Origin: Salinisphaera japonica YTM-1
GTDB taxonomy: Bacteria; Pseudomonadota; Gammaproteobacteria; Nevskiales; Salinisphaeraceae
Direction: 5' to 3'
Assembly: GCF_003788585.1 (NCBI RefSeq)
Contig: NZ_AYKG01000021.1
Location: 1 to 48,457, forward strand
DNA: 48,457 nt
Shown: positions 26,411 to 34,373 of the stretch, piece by piece
How positions within the stretch are numbered: position 1 is the stretch's first letter
How the letters are laid out: each line of letters starts with the position of its first letter
Notes under the pieces: model-generated
Seen by the model: the letters and a program-made list of their open reading frames with translations, nothing else
Databases searched by the model: none
Told to the model about the DNA's origin: nothing
Program-made: the position numbers and the translations under genes

Positions 26411-27166
26411 GTGACCGGCGATGGCCGCGAGACAACGCTTGTCACCGGGGCCTCGGCCGGGATCGGCTATCACCTGGCCGAGCGGCTGGCCGCGGCCGGC
26501 GATCGTCTTATCCTGTTGGCCCGGCGCCGCGCCGAGCTGGACACGCTGGCCGCCGCGATCCAGGAACGCGGTGGCACGGCCATCGTGGCTGTGGCCGATG
26601 TGACGGACCGAGCCGCTCTTGGCGCGGCCCTTGATACGGCCGTGGCACGAACCGGGCCGATCACGCGGCTGGTGGCCAATGCCGGGGGCGGGGCGCCGAC
26701 GCGTATCGAGACATTCGATCTTGCGGCGGTGCTGACCACGCTGCGGCTGAACCTGGACGGCACGATTCATTGCATCGATTATGTCCTGCCCGCGATGCGC
26801 GCGGCCGGGCAGGGCCATATCGTGGTGATGGGCAGCCTGGCCGCCACCCGCGGCCTGCCCACGGCCGCGGCTTATTCCGCGGCCAAGGCAGGTATCGGCC
26901 GGTTTGCCGAATCCCTGGCCGTGGACTGTCGGGCCGCGGGCATCGACGTCACGCTGCTCGAGCCGGGCTTTATCACCAAGCCGGGCAAGCGCGTGAAGTG
27001 GCCGCGCATGTCGATGGCGCGCGCAACCGCGGCCATGACGCGGGTGATTCTCCGGCGTCGCCCGTATTGGCGTGGCCCGTGGATTCTGATAGTTGCCGGC
27101 GAGGTGCTGCGGTTGCTACCGTCCCGCGCCTATATTCGTTTGATGGCCGGTCGCGGGCGTTCGTGA
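26411..27166 (+). CDS. Short-chain dehydrogenase/reductase, possible 3-ketosphinganine reductase
   Basis: A 251-residue classical SDR. The NADP-binding motif TLVTGASAGIGYHLAERL is near residue 6, LVANAGGG near residue 91, the catalytic Ser in VVMGSLAATRGL near residue 142, and Tyr-X3-Lys in AAYSAAKAGIGRFAESLA near residue 154. The hydrophobic C-terminus (WILIVAGEVLRLLP) suggests membrane contact, as in eukaryotic KDSR, which reduces 3-ketodihydrosphingosine. It follows spt by 9 bases. With a CerR-type reductase already in the locus, its step is uncertain: it may act on the free base or on a fatty acyl intermediate. The start is GTG 26411. Confidence 0.8.
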   Translation: MTGDGRETTLVTGASAGIGYHLAERLAAAGDRLILLARRRAELDTLAAAIQERGGTAIVAVADVTDRAALGAALDTAVARTGPITRLVANAGGGAPTRIETFDLAAVLTTLRLNLDGTIHCIDYVLPAMRAAGQGHIVVMGSLAATRGLPTAAAYSAAKAGIGRFAESLAVDCRAAGIDVTLLEPGFITKPGKRVKWPRMSMARATAAMTRVILRRRPYWRGPWILIVAGEVLRLLPSRAYIRLMAGRGRS

Positions 27167-27209
27167 TCGGGTATTGTCGCCTGCGCTGACAGGCGTTTCA
27201 GAGGTGGTT

Positions 27210-27971
27210 ATGAGTAACGACTCGAAGAACCTGGCCGATATGCGTCGCAAGACGATCAAAAAATACGGCAAGAAGATGTTTCGCGGCACGCTGATGGATT
27301 TTCTGTCCTCGCAGTCGCGTATCCCGGACGAGCCGGTACTCGATAACGCCTTGTTCCCCTGGGCCGAAGACCTGCGCTCGCAGTGGACGGTCATGCGCGA
27401 CGAGCTGGATACGCTGCTCGAGCGTCGTGCCGCGCTGCCGAGCTTCCAGGAGATCAGCCCGGATCAGGCCAAGATCTCCACCGACGATCAATGGAAGACA
27501 TTCATGCTTTGGGGCTTTGGCACCCGCATGGATTTCGGCTGTGAACTGTGCCCGCAGACCGCGGCAGCGCTGGAGCGTGTGCCGGGCCTGTCGAACGCGT
27601 TCTTCTCGATTCTGGGCCCGGGCAAGCATATTCCGCGTCATCGCGGCGTGACCAAGGGCCTGGTGCGCTGTCATATAGGTCTGCGGGTGCCGGATTCGTC
27701 CGAGCGTTGCATGATCCAGGTCGATGACGTGGATTGCCCGTGGGAAGAGGGCGGCATGTTCTTCTTTGACGACACCTATCCGCACGAGGTCTGGAACGAC
27801 ACCGATGGCTATCGTGCGGTGTTGTTGTTCGATATCGAGCGCCCGATGGGCCTGCCCGGCAAGGCCGTATCGCGCGGCATGATCGCGGCCCTGCGGCGTA
27901 CCGGCTATTTCCGCGACGCGCTGGCCAACCAGCGCGCCTGGGAAGCACGTTACAAGGCAGCGATGGCCTGA
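27210..27971 (+). CDS. LpxO-like aspartyl/asparaginyl beta-hydroxylase family dioxygenase
   Basis: A 253-residue Fe(II)/2-oxoglutarate enzyme of the Asp_Arg_Hydrox family. Conserved blocks are FFSILGPGKHIPRHRGVTKG (His140, His144) then VRCHIGLRVP, and MFFFDDTYPHEVWN (His192) followed by YRAVLLFDIERP with the co-substrate Arg. In Salmonella the related LpxO adds a 2-hydroxyl to a lipid A acyl chain. Here the neighbours favour 2-hydroxylation of the N-acyl chain of a sphingolipid or of lipid A; I cannot decide which. No N-terminal membrane helix is obvious, unlike LpxO. ATG 27210 has a GAGGTGG ribosome site. It probably belongs to the operon starting at 22234. Confidence 0.8.
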   Translation: MSNDSKNLADMRRKTIKKYGKKMFRGTLMDFLSSQSRIPDEPVLDNALFPWAEDLRSQWTVMRDELDTLLERRAALPSFQEISPDQAKISTDDQWKTFMLWGFGTRMDFGCELCPQTAAALERVPGLSNAFFSILGPGKHIPRHRGVTKGLVRCHIGLRVPDSSERCMIQVDDVDCPWEEGGMFFFDDTYPHEVWNDTDGYRAVLLFDIERPMGLPGKAVSRGMIAALRRTGYFRDALANQRAWEARYKAAMA

Positions 27972-28090
27972 TCGGGCGCCAACACGGCCCGTTACTGGCT
28001 ATTTACTGGCAATCCCGGCGTGCGATCACCGCATGCCGGGCCACAGCGGCGCGCCGCGTCGCCACGTCGTTGCGATAGAGGCACGAGGGC

Positions 28091-29029
28091 ATGCCACGAT
28101 TCTATTTCTCGTCGCAGCGCAGCCAGGATGTCTCCGGCTGGCTGGCACGGCCGATGTGGCTGGCCGAGGCCGCTGCGATCGGCCTCGTGGTGGCCGTGGT
28201 GCGCGCGCTGCCGCTGCGCGGTGCACTCGCGCTGGGTGCATGGCTGGGTCACGTGCTGGGGCGTTTCTCCCCGCGGATCGACAAGGTTCGCAGTAATCTC
28301 AGAGTCGTGTTCTCGAGCGCAGACGCGCCCGAGCTTGATCGGCTGACCCGGGCCTCGTTCGCCAACGTCGGCGTGGCGTTTGCCGAGCTTGTCAACCTGC
28401 GTCGTATCTGGCGGGCACGCCGTAGCCGGCTGGAATTCAACGAAATGCCCGGTGCCACGACCCCCACGGCCGAACGACGCACGGTGTTCGTCACCGCCCA
28501 TCTGGGGCCCTGGCAGATGACGCCGCTCATTGGTCCGGAATACGGCATGACGATTCCGGTGATCTATGCGCCCGAGCAGAATCCCTACGTCGATCGCCTG
28601 CTCAATCGGTTTCGGGCTGTCTTTGATGCCCCGCTTGTCGCGCGCGATGGTGGCATGCGGGCGTTCGTGCGCGCGCTACGCCAGGGCCAGTCGATCGGCC
28701 TGACGGTCGATACCCGGCTGGATTCGGGCGAGTCGGTCTCGTTCTTCGGCGAGCCGGCGATGACCAACACCATGCCGGCGCGCCTGGCGCTGAAATTCGA
28801 CTGTGATCTGGTGCCGGTTCTGGCCGAGCGTCTACCGGGCGGGCGCTTTCGGGTGAATATCCATCCGCCGATCACCCCGGCTGATCTGCAGGCGCCCAAC
28901 GATGATCAGGTGTTGGATATGTCGCGCCAGATCAATGCCCTGTTCGAGCGCGAGATTCTGGCACGGCCTGAGCAGTGGCTGTGTCTGAAGCGTCGCTGGC
29001 CCAAGCAGGTGTATCAGCACCATGCCTGA
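28091..29029 (+). CDS. LpxL/HtrB-family acyltransferase with altered catalytic motif
   Basis: A 312-residue member of the lysophospholipid/lipid A acyltransferase family, with one N-terminal membrane segment (about residues 22-40). The family motif His-X4-Asp/Glu appears as HLGPWQ: His137 is kept but residue 142 is Gln (codon 28514-28516), where Glu or Asp normally forms the catalytic dyad. The downstream DGGMRAFVRALRQGQSIGLTVDTRL and FFGEPAMTNTMPARLALK blocks are otherwise well conserved. It may be a divergent or non-catalytic acyltransferase, or may act on another lipid such as a sphingolipid. ATG 28091 is 119 bases after the hydroxylase, so it could be co-transcribed. Confidence 0.85.
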   Translation: MPRFYFSSQRSQDVSGWLARPMWLAEAAAIGLVVAVVRALPLRGALALGAWLGHVLGRFSPRIDKVRSNLRVVFSSADAPELDRLTRASFANVGVAFAELVNLRRIWRARRSRLEFNEMPGATTPTAERRTVFVTAHLGPWQMTPLIGPEYGMTIPVIYAPEQNPYVDRLLNRFRAVFDAPLVARDGGMRAFVRALRQGQSIGLTVDTRLDSGESVSFFGEPAMTNTMPARLALKFDCDLVPVLAERLPGGRFRVNIHPPITPADLQAPNDDQVLDMSRQINALFEREILARPEQWLCLKRRWPKQVYQHHA

Positions 29030-29041
29030 TAGCCGCGGGCC

Positions 29042-29073
29042 TTGCGCCCGGGCGGCCCGCGCGGCGCTATAAT
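29042..29073 (+). promoter_or_regulatory. Candidate promoter of the envelope-decoration operon
   Basis: A perfect -10 hexamer TATAAT (29068-29073) lies in a very GC-rich gap between the acyltransferase and the next gene, 41 bases before its GTG. The best -35-like word, TTGCGC (29042-29047), is 20 bases away, which is too long for an ideal promoter. Only the -10 is convincing. Confidence 0.5.
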
Positions 29074-29113
29074 GCGCTCTGCTTTTCTTCGGAACCGACA
29101 CAGCAGGTAGCCC

Positions 29114-31573
29114 GTGGCCATTCGTATCAAACGCATCGCCGAGACCTTCTGGGAAGGCGATCTTCGCCACGCCGATTCCGGCCAGGCAGAAACGATGCGT
29201 GTGCGCTTGGGGCCACGGTCCGGGGTGACGCCCAGCGCCAAGCCGGCGGTGCAGATCTATCTGGGCACCGAGGCCGTGCAGTTTCGGGCCGAACGCGCAT
29301 TCATCTACTCGATCGAGCGGGTTCGTGATCCGGCCCGGGCCTACGATATCCATCTGATGAAGGATTTTGCCGGCTTCGAGCGTCGGCTCTGGCTGACCGG
29401 GTTCACCAACTATCGTTTCATGATCCCCGAGCTGGCCGCGGGCACGGGCCGGGCGATCTATAACGATACCGACCAGATCTATCTGCGGGATCCGGCCGAG
29501 CTGTTCGATGCCGAAATGGGCGGTGCCGGCGTGTTGTCGATCAATGATCGCGATACTTCGGTCATGCTCATGGACTGTGCGCGCATGGTCGGGCTATGGA
29601 ATAGCGACACCGCGCGCCGCGTGGGTAATCGCGAGCTGGAAAAACAGATGCGCGATGCCGGCCTCTGGGCCGATCTCGACGATGCCTGGAACGCCCGCGA
29701 TGCCGAATACGTGCCCGGCGAGTCGGCGGTGGTCCACTACACCACGATCCATACCCAGCCCTGGCGGCCCACGCCACAGGATTATGTCTACCGGCCCAAC
29801 CCGGCGGGCGCGATCTGGCAACAGATCGAGGACGAGGCCGATGCGGCCGGCTTTCAGGTCTGGGGCCGTGACGTGCCCTCGCCGCTGCTGGTACGACAAC
29901 AGGCCGGGCCGGCGGGGCACGCGCGGGCGAGCGATATCAGCCCGGCCGCGCTGGCTGACTTCAAGCGCCTGATGACTGACTGCAAGATCAAGCAGGCCAC
30001 GTATTTCTCGGCACCCGGTGCCACACTGCGGCCACGCGATCTGCGCGTCAGCGCGGTGACTCGCGCCAGCGTCGCCGACCTGCTGGCTGATACACCGCTT
30101 GCGGCGTGTGACGCCGTGCTGGCCGACGATCTGGTCCATCTGCCCGATGCCGATCTGCCCTGGATACTGGATGGCCTGTTCGCTGCGGCGGCCCGGGCAG
30201 TCTGTGTCTCGATCACGCTGGATACCAGCCGCAGCCGGCATACACCGGCCGATGCGATCTGGTGGTATCAGCTGCTGGTATCGGCGGCCTGCCGGGCACC
30301 GGACCGGCACTGGCGACTGATCGTGCGCAAGCCGCGGCGCGGGCGCGCTGATCGCGTCTGGCGCTGGTCGGGCGGGGCACTGGCCCATCGCGAGCCCACG
30401 GTCTGGGCGCTTACGCACTACAAGACCGGGCATCGCAGCCAGGCGCTCGGCGTGGCCCGGGCGCTGGGCTGGTCGCTGACCGATAAGCCGATCGAGCGCG
30501 CACCACGACGTTATGCCCGTGCGCTGGCCGGGGATCTGGTGCGCGGCCTCACCGGCCGCCCGGCCGGGGCCTGGCCCGGGGAGCTGGCTCCGCCGTGGCC
30601 GGATGTGATCGTGGCGTCCGGCTGGTTGCCCAGCCTGGCCGCACAAGCCGTTGCCCGGCGCAGCCTGGCCCGAACCCGGCTGGTGCTGATGGGCCGGCGC
30701 GGCGGGCGTATCGGCGAAAGCCAGGATGTTGCCGTGGTCTGTCAGCATTTCGACCTGCCGCCCAATCCACGCCAGATCGCGACCGTGCTGCCGCCAAGCC
30801 GTGTGGCCAGCGCACGCCTGGCTCAGGCGCGCCGTGATTGGCCGGATGTGTTCGCCGAGCAGCCCGGCCCGCATATCGTCTGGCTGGTTGGCGGCGATAC
30901 GCCTCAGCACGCTCTGGACGCGGCCACCGCCAAACATCTGACGCGCCGGATCGGCGAGCAGGCCCGCGCGGCCGGCGGGCAGCTGGCGATTCTCAACAGC
31001 CGGCGCACGCCGGCCGCGGCCAGCCAGGCCATCGAGGCTGCTCGCGGTCCCGATTCCGTGTTCATCGACTGGGCCGGGCAGACCGCCGGCGCGGCCAACC
31101 CGTATCTGGGCTATCTGGCCCATGCCGATCGGCTTGTGGTCACCGGCGAGAGTGAATCCATGCTGGCCGAGGCGATCGCCACCGGTCGGCCGGTCTATAT
31201 CGCCCCGGTGCCCGAGGCCCGGCCGGATCTACGGCGTCGGTTGGCTGATTGGGTGGTGGGCCAGGCCGCGCGTGATCGCTTCAACAAGCGCGGCTCTCGC
31301 CGGCCACAGGAAGGCCTGCAGTATCTGTGTGCGCGCCTGGTCGAGCAGCGCGTGTTCGTGCCGCGCCGTAATATGCCCGAGCTGCACGAAGCACTCATCG
31401 ATCAAGGCGTGGCGCGCTATCTGGACGACGCGCTCGAGGCGTTTCGCCCGCCGGTCTGGCACGAAACCGAGTGGTTGGCCCGACGAATTCGCGCGCTGCT
31501 GCCCTTGCCGGGCGATGCAGCGACGCCAGCGGGCGGCCAGCGTCGCGCCGCCACGGCTCGGCAGGCCGGTTAG
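29114..31573 (+). CDS. GT8-like / methyltransferase-like / ELM1-like fusion protein
   Basis: An 819-residue protein with three visible parts. Residues 1 to about 230 look like a family-8-type glycosyltransferase: IYSIERVRDPARAYDI and IYNDTDQIYLRDPAELF near residue 115, with the DTD metal motif. Residues about 250-415 resemble the second half of a SAM methyltransferase (DAVLADDLVHLPDADLPW near 335), without a clear SAM loop. From about residue 428 (TVWALTHYKTGHRSQALGVA) it is an ELM1-family domain, a GT-B-like fold annotated in plants as a mitochondrial fission factor. The job is probably surface glycan assembly; donor and acceptor are unknown. The start is GTG. It is followed one base later by a second ELM1 gene. 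Confidence 0.7.
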   Translation: MAIRIKRIAETFWEGDLRHADSGQAETMRVRLGPRSGVTPSAKPAVQIYLGTEAVQFRAERAFIYSIERVRDPARAYDIHLMKDFAGFERRLWLTGFTNYRFMIPELAAGTGRAIYNDTDQIYLRDPAELFDAEMGGAGVLSINDRDTSVMLMDCARMVGLWNSDTARRVGNRELEKQMRDAGLWADLDDAWNARDAEYVPGESAVVHYTTIHTQPWRPTPQDYVYRPNPAGAIWQQIEDEADAAGFQVWGRDVPSPLLVRQQAGPAGHARASDISPAALADFKRLMTDCKIKQATYFSAPGATLRPRDLRVSAVTRASVADLLADTPLAACDAVLADDLVHLPDADLPWILDGLFAAAARAVCVSITLDTSRSRHTPADAIWWYQLLVSAACRAPDRHWRLIVRKPRRGRADRVWRWSGGALAHREPTVWALTHYKTGHRSQALGVARALGWSLTDKPIERAPRRYARALAGDLVRGLTGRPAGAWPGELAPPWPDVIVASGWLPSLAAQAVARRSLARTRLVLMGRRGGRIGESQDVAVVCQHFDLPPNPRQIATVLPPSRVASARLAQARRDWPDVFAEQPGPHIVWLVGGDTPQHALDAATAKHLTRRIGEQARAAGGQLAILNSRRTPAAASQAIEAARGPDSVFIDWAGQTAGAANPYLGYLAHADRLVVTGESESMLAEAIATGRPVYIAPVPEARPDLRRRLADWVVGQAARDRFNKRGSRRPQEGLQYLCARLVEQRVFVPRRNMPELHEALIDQGVARYLDDALEAFRPPVWHETEWLARRIRALLPLPGDAATPAGGQRRAATARQAG

Positions 31574-31574
31574 C

Positions 31575-32663
31575 GTGACGCGCCCGGCCAAGGATTGGCC
31601 CGCGGCGGGGCCCACCGTCTGGGTGCTGCTCGGTGAGGGCGCCGGCGGAAACGCACAGATGATTGCGTTGGCTGAGGCGCTGGGCTGGTCTTATGAGACG
31701 CGCCAGCTGGACTGGAACCGGCTCAACCACCTGCCTAACCCGCTGATCGGCGCGCGGGCGACCACGCTGTCGTCCAGGGCGGCCGCGTTGGCGCCGCCGT
31801 GGCCGGATCTGGTGATCGCGGCGTCGCGGCGCTCGGCACCGATTGCGCGCTGGATCAAGAAACAATCCGGCGGGCATACGCGGTTGGTGCATCTGCTGCA
31901 TACGCAAATGCCGCTTGCCGCCTTCGATCTGGTGATCACCACGGCCCAGTTTCGTGTGCCCGAGGCAGCGAACGTCTTGCGCGCCACGCTGCCCTTGAAC
32001 GTGATCGACGCCCGGCGCCAGGCCGAGGCGGCCAAGCGCTGGGCGCCCCGGCTGGCGCATCTGCCCCGGCCTTGGACCGCACTCTTGGTCGGCGGCGACA
32101 GTTCCAGCCATCGGCTGGACGTGGCAACGGCCGAGCAGCTGGCTGATCGTGTCAACGCTGTGGCCGGCGCGAATCAGGGCAGCGTGCTGGCAACGACGAG
32201 CCGGCGTACGCCGGCAGCAGCCACCGCGGCGATCGCGGCGCGGCTAGTCGCGCCGCATTATCTGCATCATTGGCGCGCTGATGATGCGGATAACCCGTAT
32301 CCGGCGTTTCTGGCGCTGGCCGATCGGTTTGTCGTGACCGGCGATTCGGCCTCGCTGCCGGCCGAGGCCGCGGCAACGGGGCGCCCGGTCGACTTGTTCG
32401 AATGGCCGGCCCGGCGTTCTCCGCGATCGTTGCCCGCTATGGTCAAGCCGATTCATCGTGCTTTAGTCTATGGGGGCTGGCACAAGCCGAGACGCGATTT
32501 CGCGGCCTTTCACCAGGGCCTGCGCGATGCCGGGCTTGTCGATACGCCCACGCCGGCCCCGCCGCCGCCCGATATGGCACGCGCGGTGGCGGCCATCGAG
32601 CAGCTGATGGGCTGGCACACAGGCACGCCCGATTCTTATTCTTCGACCGGATACGCATCATGA
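31575..32663 (+). CDS. ELM1-family (GT-B-like) protein
   Basis: A 362-residue stand-alone ELM1-family protein. It shares its layout with the C-terminal domain of the previous gene: TVWVLLGEGAGGNAQMIALAEALGW at the N-terminus, WPDLVIAASRRSAPIARWIKK, ALLVGGDSSSHRLD, and a C-terminal ADRFVVTGDSASLPAEAAATGRPV resembling the sugar-nucleotide site of GT-B enzymes. The pair looks like a tandem duplication, one copy fused to extra domains. GTG 31575 lies one base after the upstream stop; the longer open frame into the previous gene is a shadow. The end overlaps the next gene by ATGA. The biochemical role of bacterial ELM1 proteins is not established. Confidence 0.75.
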   Translation: MTRPAKDWPAAGPTVWVLLGEGAGGNAQMIALAEALGWSYETRQLDWNRLNHLPNPLIGARATTLSSRAAALAPPWPDLVIAASRRSAPIARWIKKQSGGHTRLVHLLHTQMPLAAFDLVITTAQFRVPEAANVLRATLPLNVIDARRQAEAAKRWAPRLAHLPRPWTALLVGGDSSSHRLDVATAEQLADRVNAVAGANQGSVLATTSRRTPAAATAAIAARLVAPHYLHHWRADDADNPYPAFLALADRFVVTGDSASLPAEAAATGRPVDLFEWPARRSPRSLPAMVKPIHRALVYGGWHKPRRDFAAFHQGLRDAGLVDTPTPAPPPPDMARAVAAIEQLMGWHTGTPDSYSSTGYAS

Positions 32664-33382
32664 CCTATCTCGATTTCGACAAGCTGGCCGCGATGGACGG
32701 CAAGGCGTTTCGTAATACCGATCCGTATCCGTGGACCAATCCGGCCGCACTGCTGACCGAGGCCGGCTATGCCGCGCTGCTGGATTCGATGCCCACGACC
32801 GACCAGATGACGCCGCAGTTCGGCCAGGCCCGCTCGCACGGGCAAAAACCACACGATCGCTACTCGCTGGAATATCGGCCCGGCATCGATATCTCGCCGG
32901 CCTGGCAGGGTTTCATCGATGAGCTGCAGTCCGACGAATACCACGCCTTCATCAAGAAGATGTTCGGGCGAGGCCTGTTCAAGCTGAACTTCCACTGGCA
33001 CTACGCCCCCACCGGCGCGTCGGTATCCCCGCACTGTGATGCCCAGCGCAAGCTCGGCTCGCATATCTTCTATTTCAGCTCGCCAGAGACTTGGTCGCCC
33101 CAATGGGGCGGGGATACCGTGATTCTGGATGACCACGGCGCCTTTGATCGGAAATCGGCCCCGGCGTTCGAGGATTTCCCGGATGCCTACGAGGGCGAAA
33201 GCGTGGGCAACTACAGCCTGCTGTTCCAGCGCCAGGCCAAGTCCTGGCACGGCGTGCGCGAGATCACCTGCCCGGAAGGCATGCACCGCAAGGTCTTCAT
33301 TGTCGTGATCAACGATCGTGTGCGGGCCGCGGTACGCCGTGTGAAGGGCCGTTTGAAGGGCGAGGAACTGCGTGATGTCTGA
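32660..33382 (+). CDS. 2-oxoglutarate/Fe(II)-dependent oxygenase-like protein
   Basis: A 240-residue protein with the double-stranded beta-helix oxygenase pattern: FHWHYAPTGASVSPHCDAQR supplies His125-X-Asp127, and RQAKSWHGVREI supplies the distal His197, with Arg210 (GMHRKVFIVVIND) placed to bind 2-oxoglutarate. These spacings match small-molecule or prolyl-type 2OG oxygenases. Substrate unknown; by context a surface lipid or glycan. ATG 32660 overlaps the previous stop by ATGA, which fixes the start despite an open upstream frame. Confidence 0.75.
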   Translation: MTYLDFDKLAAMDGKAFRNTDPYPWTNPAALLTEAGYAALLDSMPTTDQMTPQFGQARSHGQKPHDRYSLEYRPGIDISPAWQGFIDELQSDEYHAFIKKMFGRGLFKLNFHWHYAPTGASVSPHCDAQRKLGSHIFYFSSPETWSPQWGGDTVILDDHGAFDRKSAPAFEDFPDAYEGESVGNYSLLFQRQAKSWHGVREITCPEGMHRKVFIVVINDRVRAAVRRVKGRLKGEELRDV

Positions 33383-34373
33383 GACCGGTGAGACGGTGGC
33401 GCCGCCGGATCCGGCGCGCTCGACCGTCGTGCCGGTGCTGGGGGCCGGGCGTAGCGGTACATCGGCGATCACGCGCGGGCTGGCCGCACTGGGTGTCGAT
33501 CTGGGCGACAAGCTGCGTCGGCCCGGCGGCAAGAACCCGACCGGGTTTTTCGAAGATAACGACGTGCTGGCGATCAGCAAACGCTTGAAGCGAGCGCTGG
33601 GCATCCGGGGGCACAGCGTGCGCCTGCTGGATGACGCCGTATTCGAAACCCCGGCGCTGCGCGCGATCCAGCAGCAGGCCATCGCCACGCTGGGCGCGCG
33701 TTTTGGCAATACCCCGCTCTGGGGCTATAAATACTCGCGCACGCTACGCACCATGCCGTTCTGGGAGGGCATCCACGAGGCCCTGGACTTGGACGTGCGT
33801 TATGTCATCGCCCTGCGCAATCCACTGTCCGTGGCGCGCTCGCGGGGCAAGATCAACCCGCAGCGGGGCCGCCAGGTCTGGTCGGACATGGAGTGGCTGG
33901 TCAATGTGGTGCCCTATTTCTATCGCACGGCACATCGGCCCCGTGCCGTGGTCGATTTCGATCGGCTGATGGCGGATCCGAGAAGCCAGCTCGGGCGCGT
34001 CGCGCGTGATCTGGGCTTGCCGCTCGGCGTGCAGGAATCCGCGGGTATCGAAGACTACGCCACACAGTTCCTCAAACAGGACAAGCCCGCTTCACGGTTC
34101 TCGCGCGATGACCTGATCGCCGATCCGCAGGCCAATCGCTGGACCACCGAAGGCTATCGGCTACTGGACGCGGTGGCCGCCGACGAGATGTCGCTGACCG
34201 ACCCCGAATTTCTGGCGCGCTGGGAGCAGCTGGCCGAGGACGTACGCGGTCTGGGCCCGTTTCTGGCCGAGTTCGATCACATGCGCGGCGTGACCACGCG
34301 AGCCCGCTGGAACCCGGCCAGCCCGATCCACGAAGTGCGTCAGGTGTGGCGGGATCTGAAGGCCAAGGGTTAG
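33375..34373 (+). CDS. Sulfotransferase-family protein
   Basis: A 332-residue protein with the 5'-phosphosulfate-binding loop of sulfotransferases, VPVLGAGRSGTSAITRGLAALG, near residue 19, and the 3'-phosphate-binding type segment YVIALRNPLSVARSRGKIN about 135 residues later. Such enzymes move sulfate from PAPS to sugars or lipids. With the glycosyltransferase-like genes in the same run, a sulfated surface glycan or glycolipid is plausible. ATG 33375 has GAGGAA 7 bases upstream and overlaps the previous gene by 8 bases. The stop overlaps the convergent glycosyltransferase gene by 4 bases. Confidence 0.75.
   Translation: MSETGETVAPPDPARSTVVPVLGAGRSGTSAITRGLAALGVDLGDKLRRPGGKNPTGFFEDNDVLAISKRLKRALGIRGHSVRLLDDAVFETPALRAIQQQAIATLGARFGNTPLWGYKYSRTLRTMPFWEGIHEALDLDVRYVIALRNPLSVARSRGKINPQRGRQVWSDMEWLVNVVPYFYRTAHRPRAVVDFDRLMADPRSQLGRVARDLGLPLGVQESAGIEDYATQFLKQDKPASRFSRDDLIADPQANRWTTEGYRLLDAVAADEMSLTDPEFLARWEQLAEDVRGLGPFLAEFDHMRGVTTRARWNPASPIHEVRQVWRDLKAKG

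Noticed and set aside
31122-31574. Upstream extension of the second ELM1 frame
   Set aside because: It overlaps the well-supported fusion gene in another frame; homology starts at GTG 31575.
32402-32659. Upstream extension of the oxygenase frame
   Set aside because: It is a shadow of the ELM1 gene; ATG 32660 has the ATGA junction used throughout this run.
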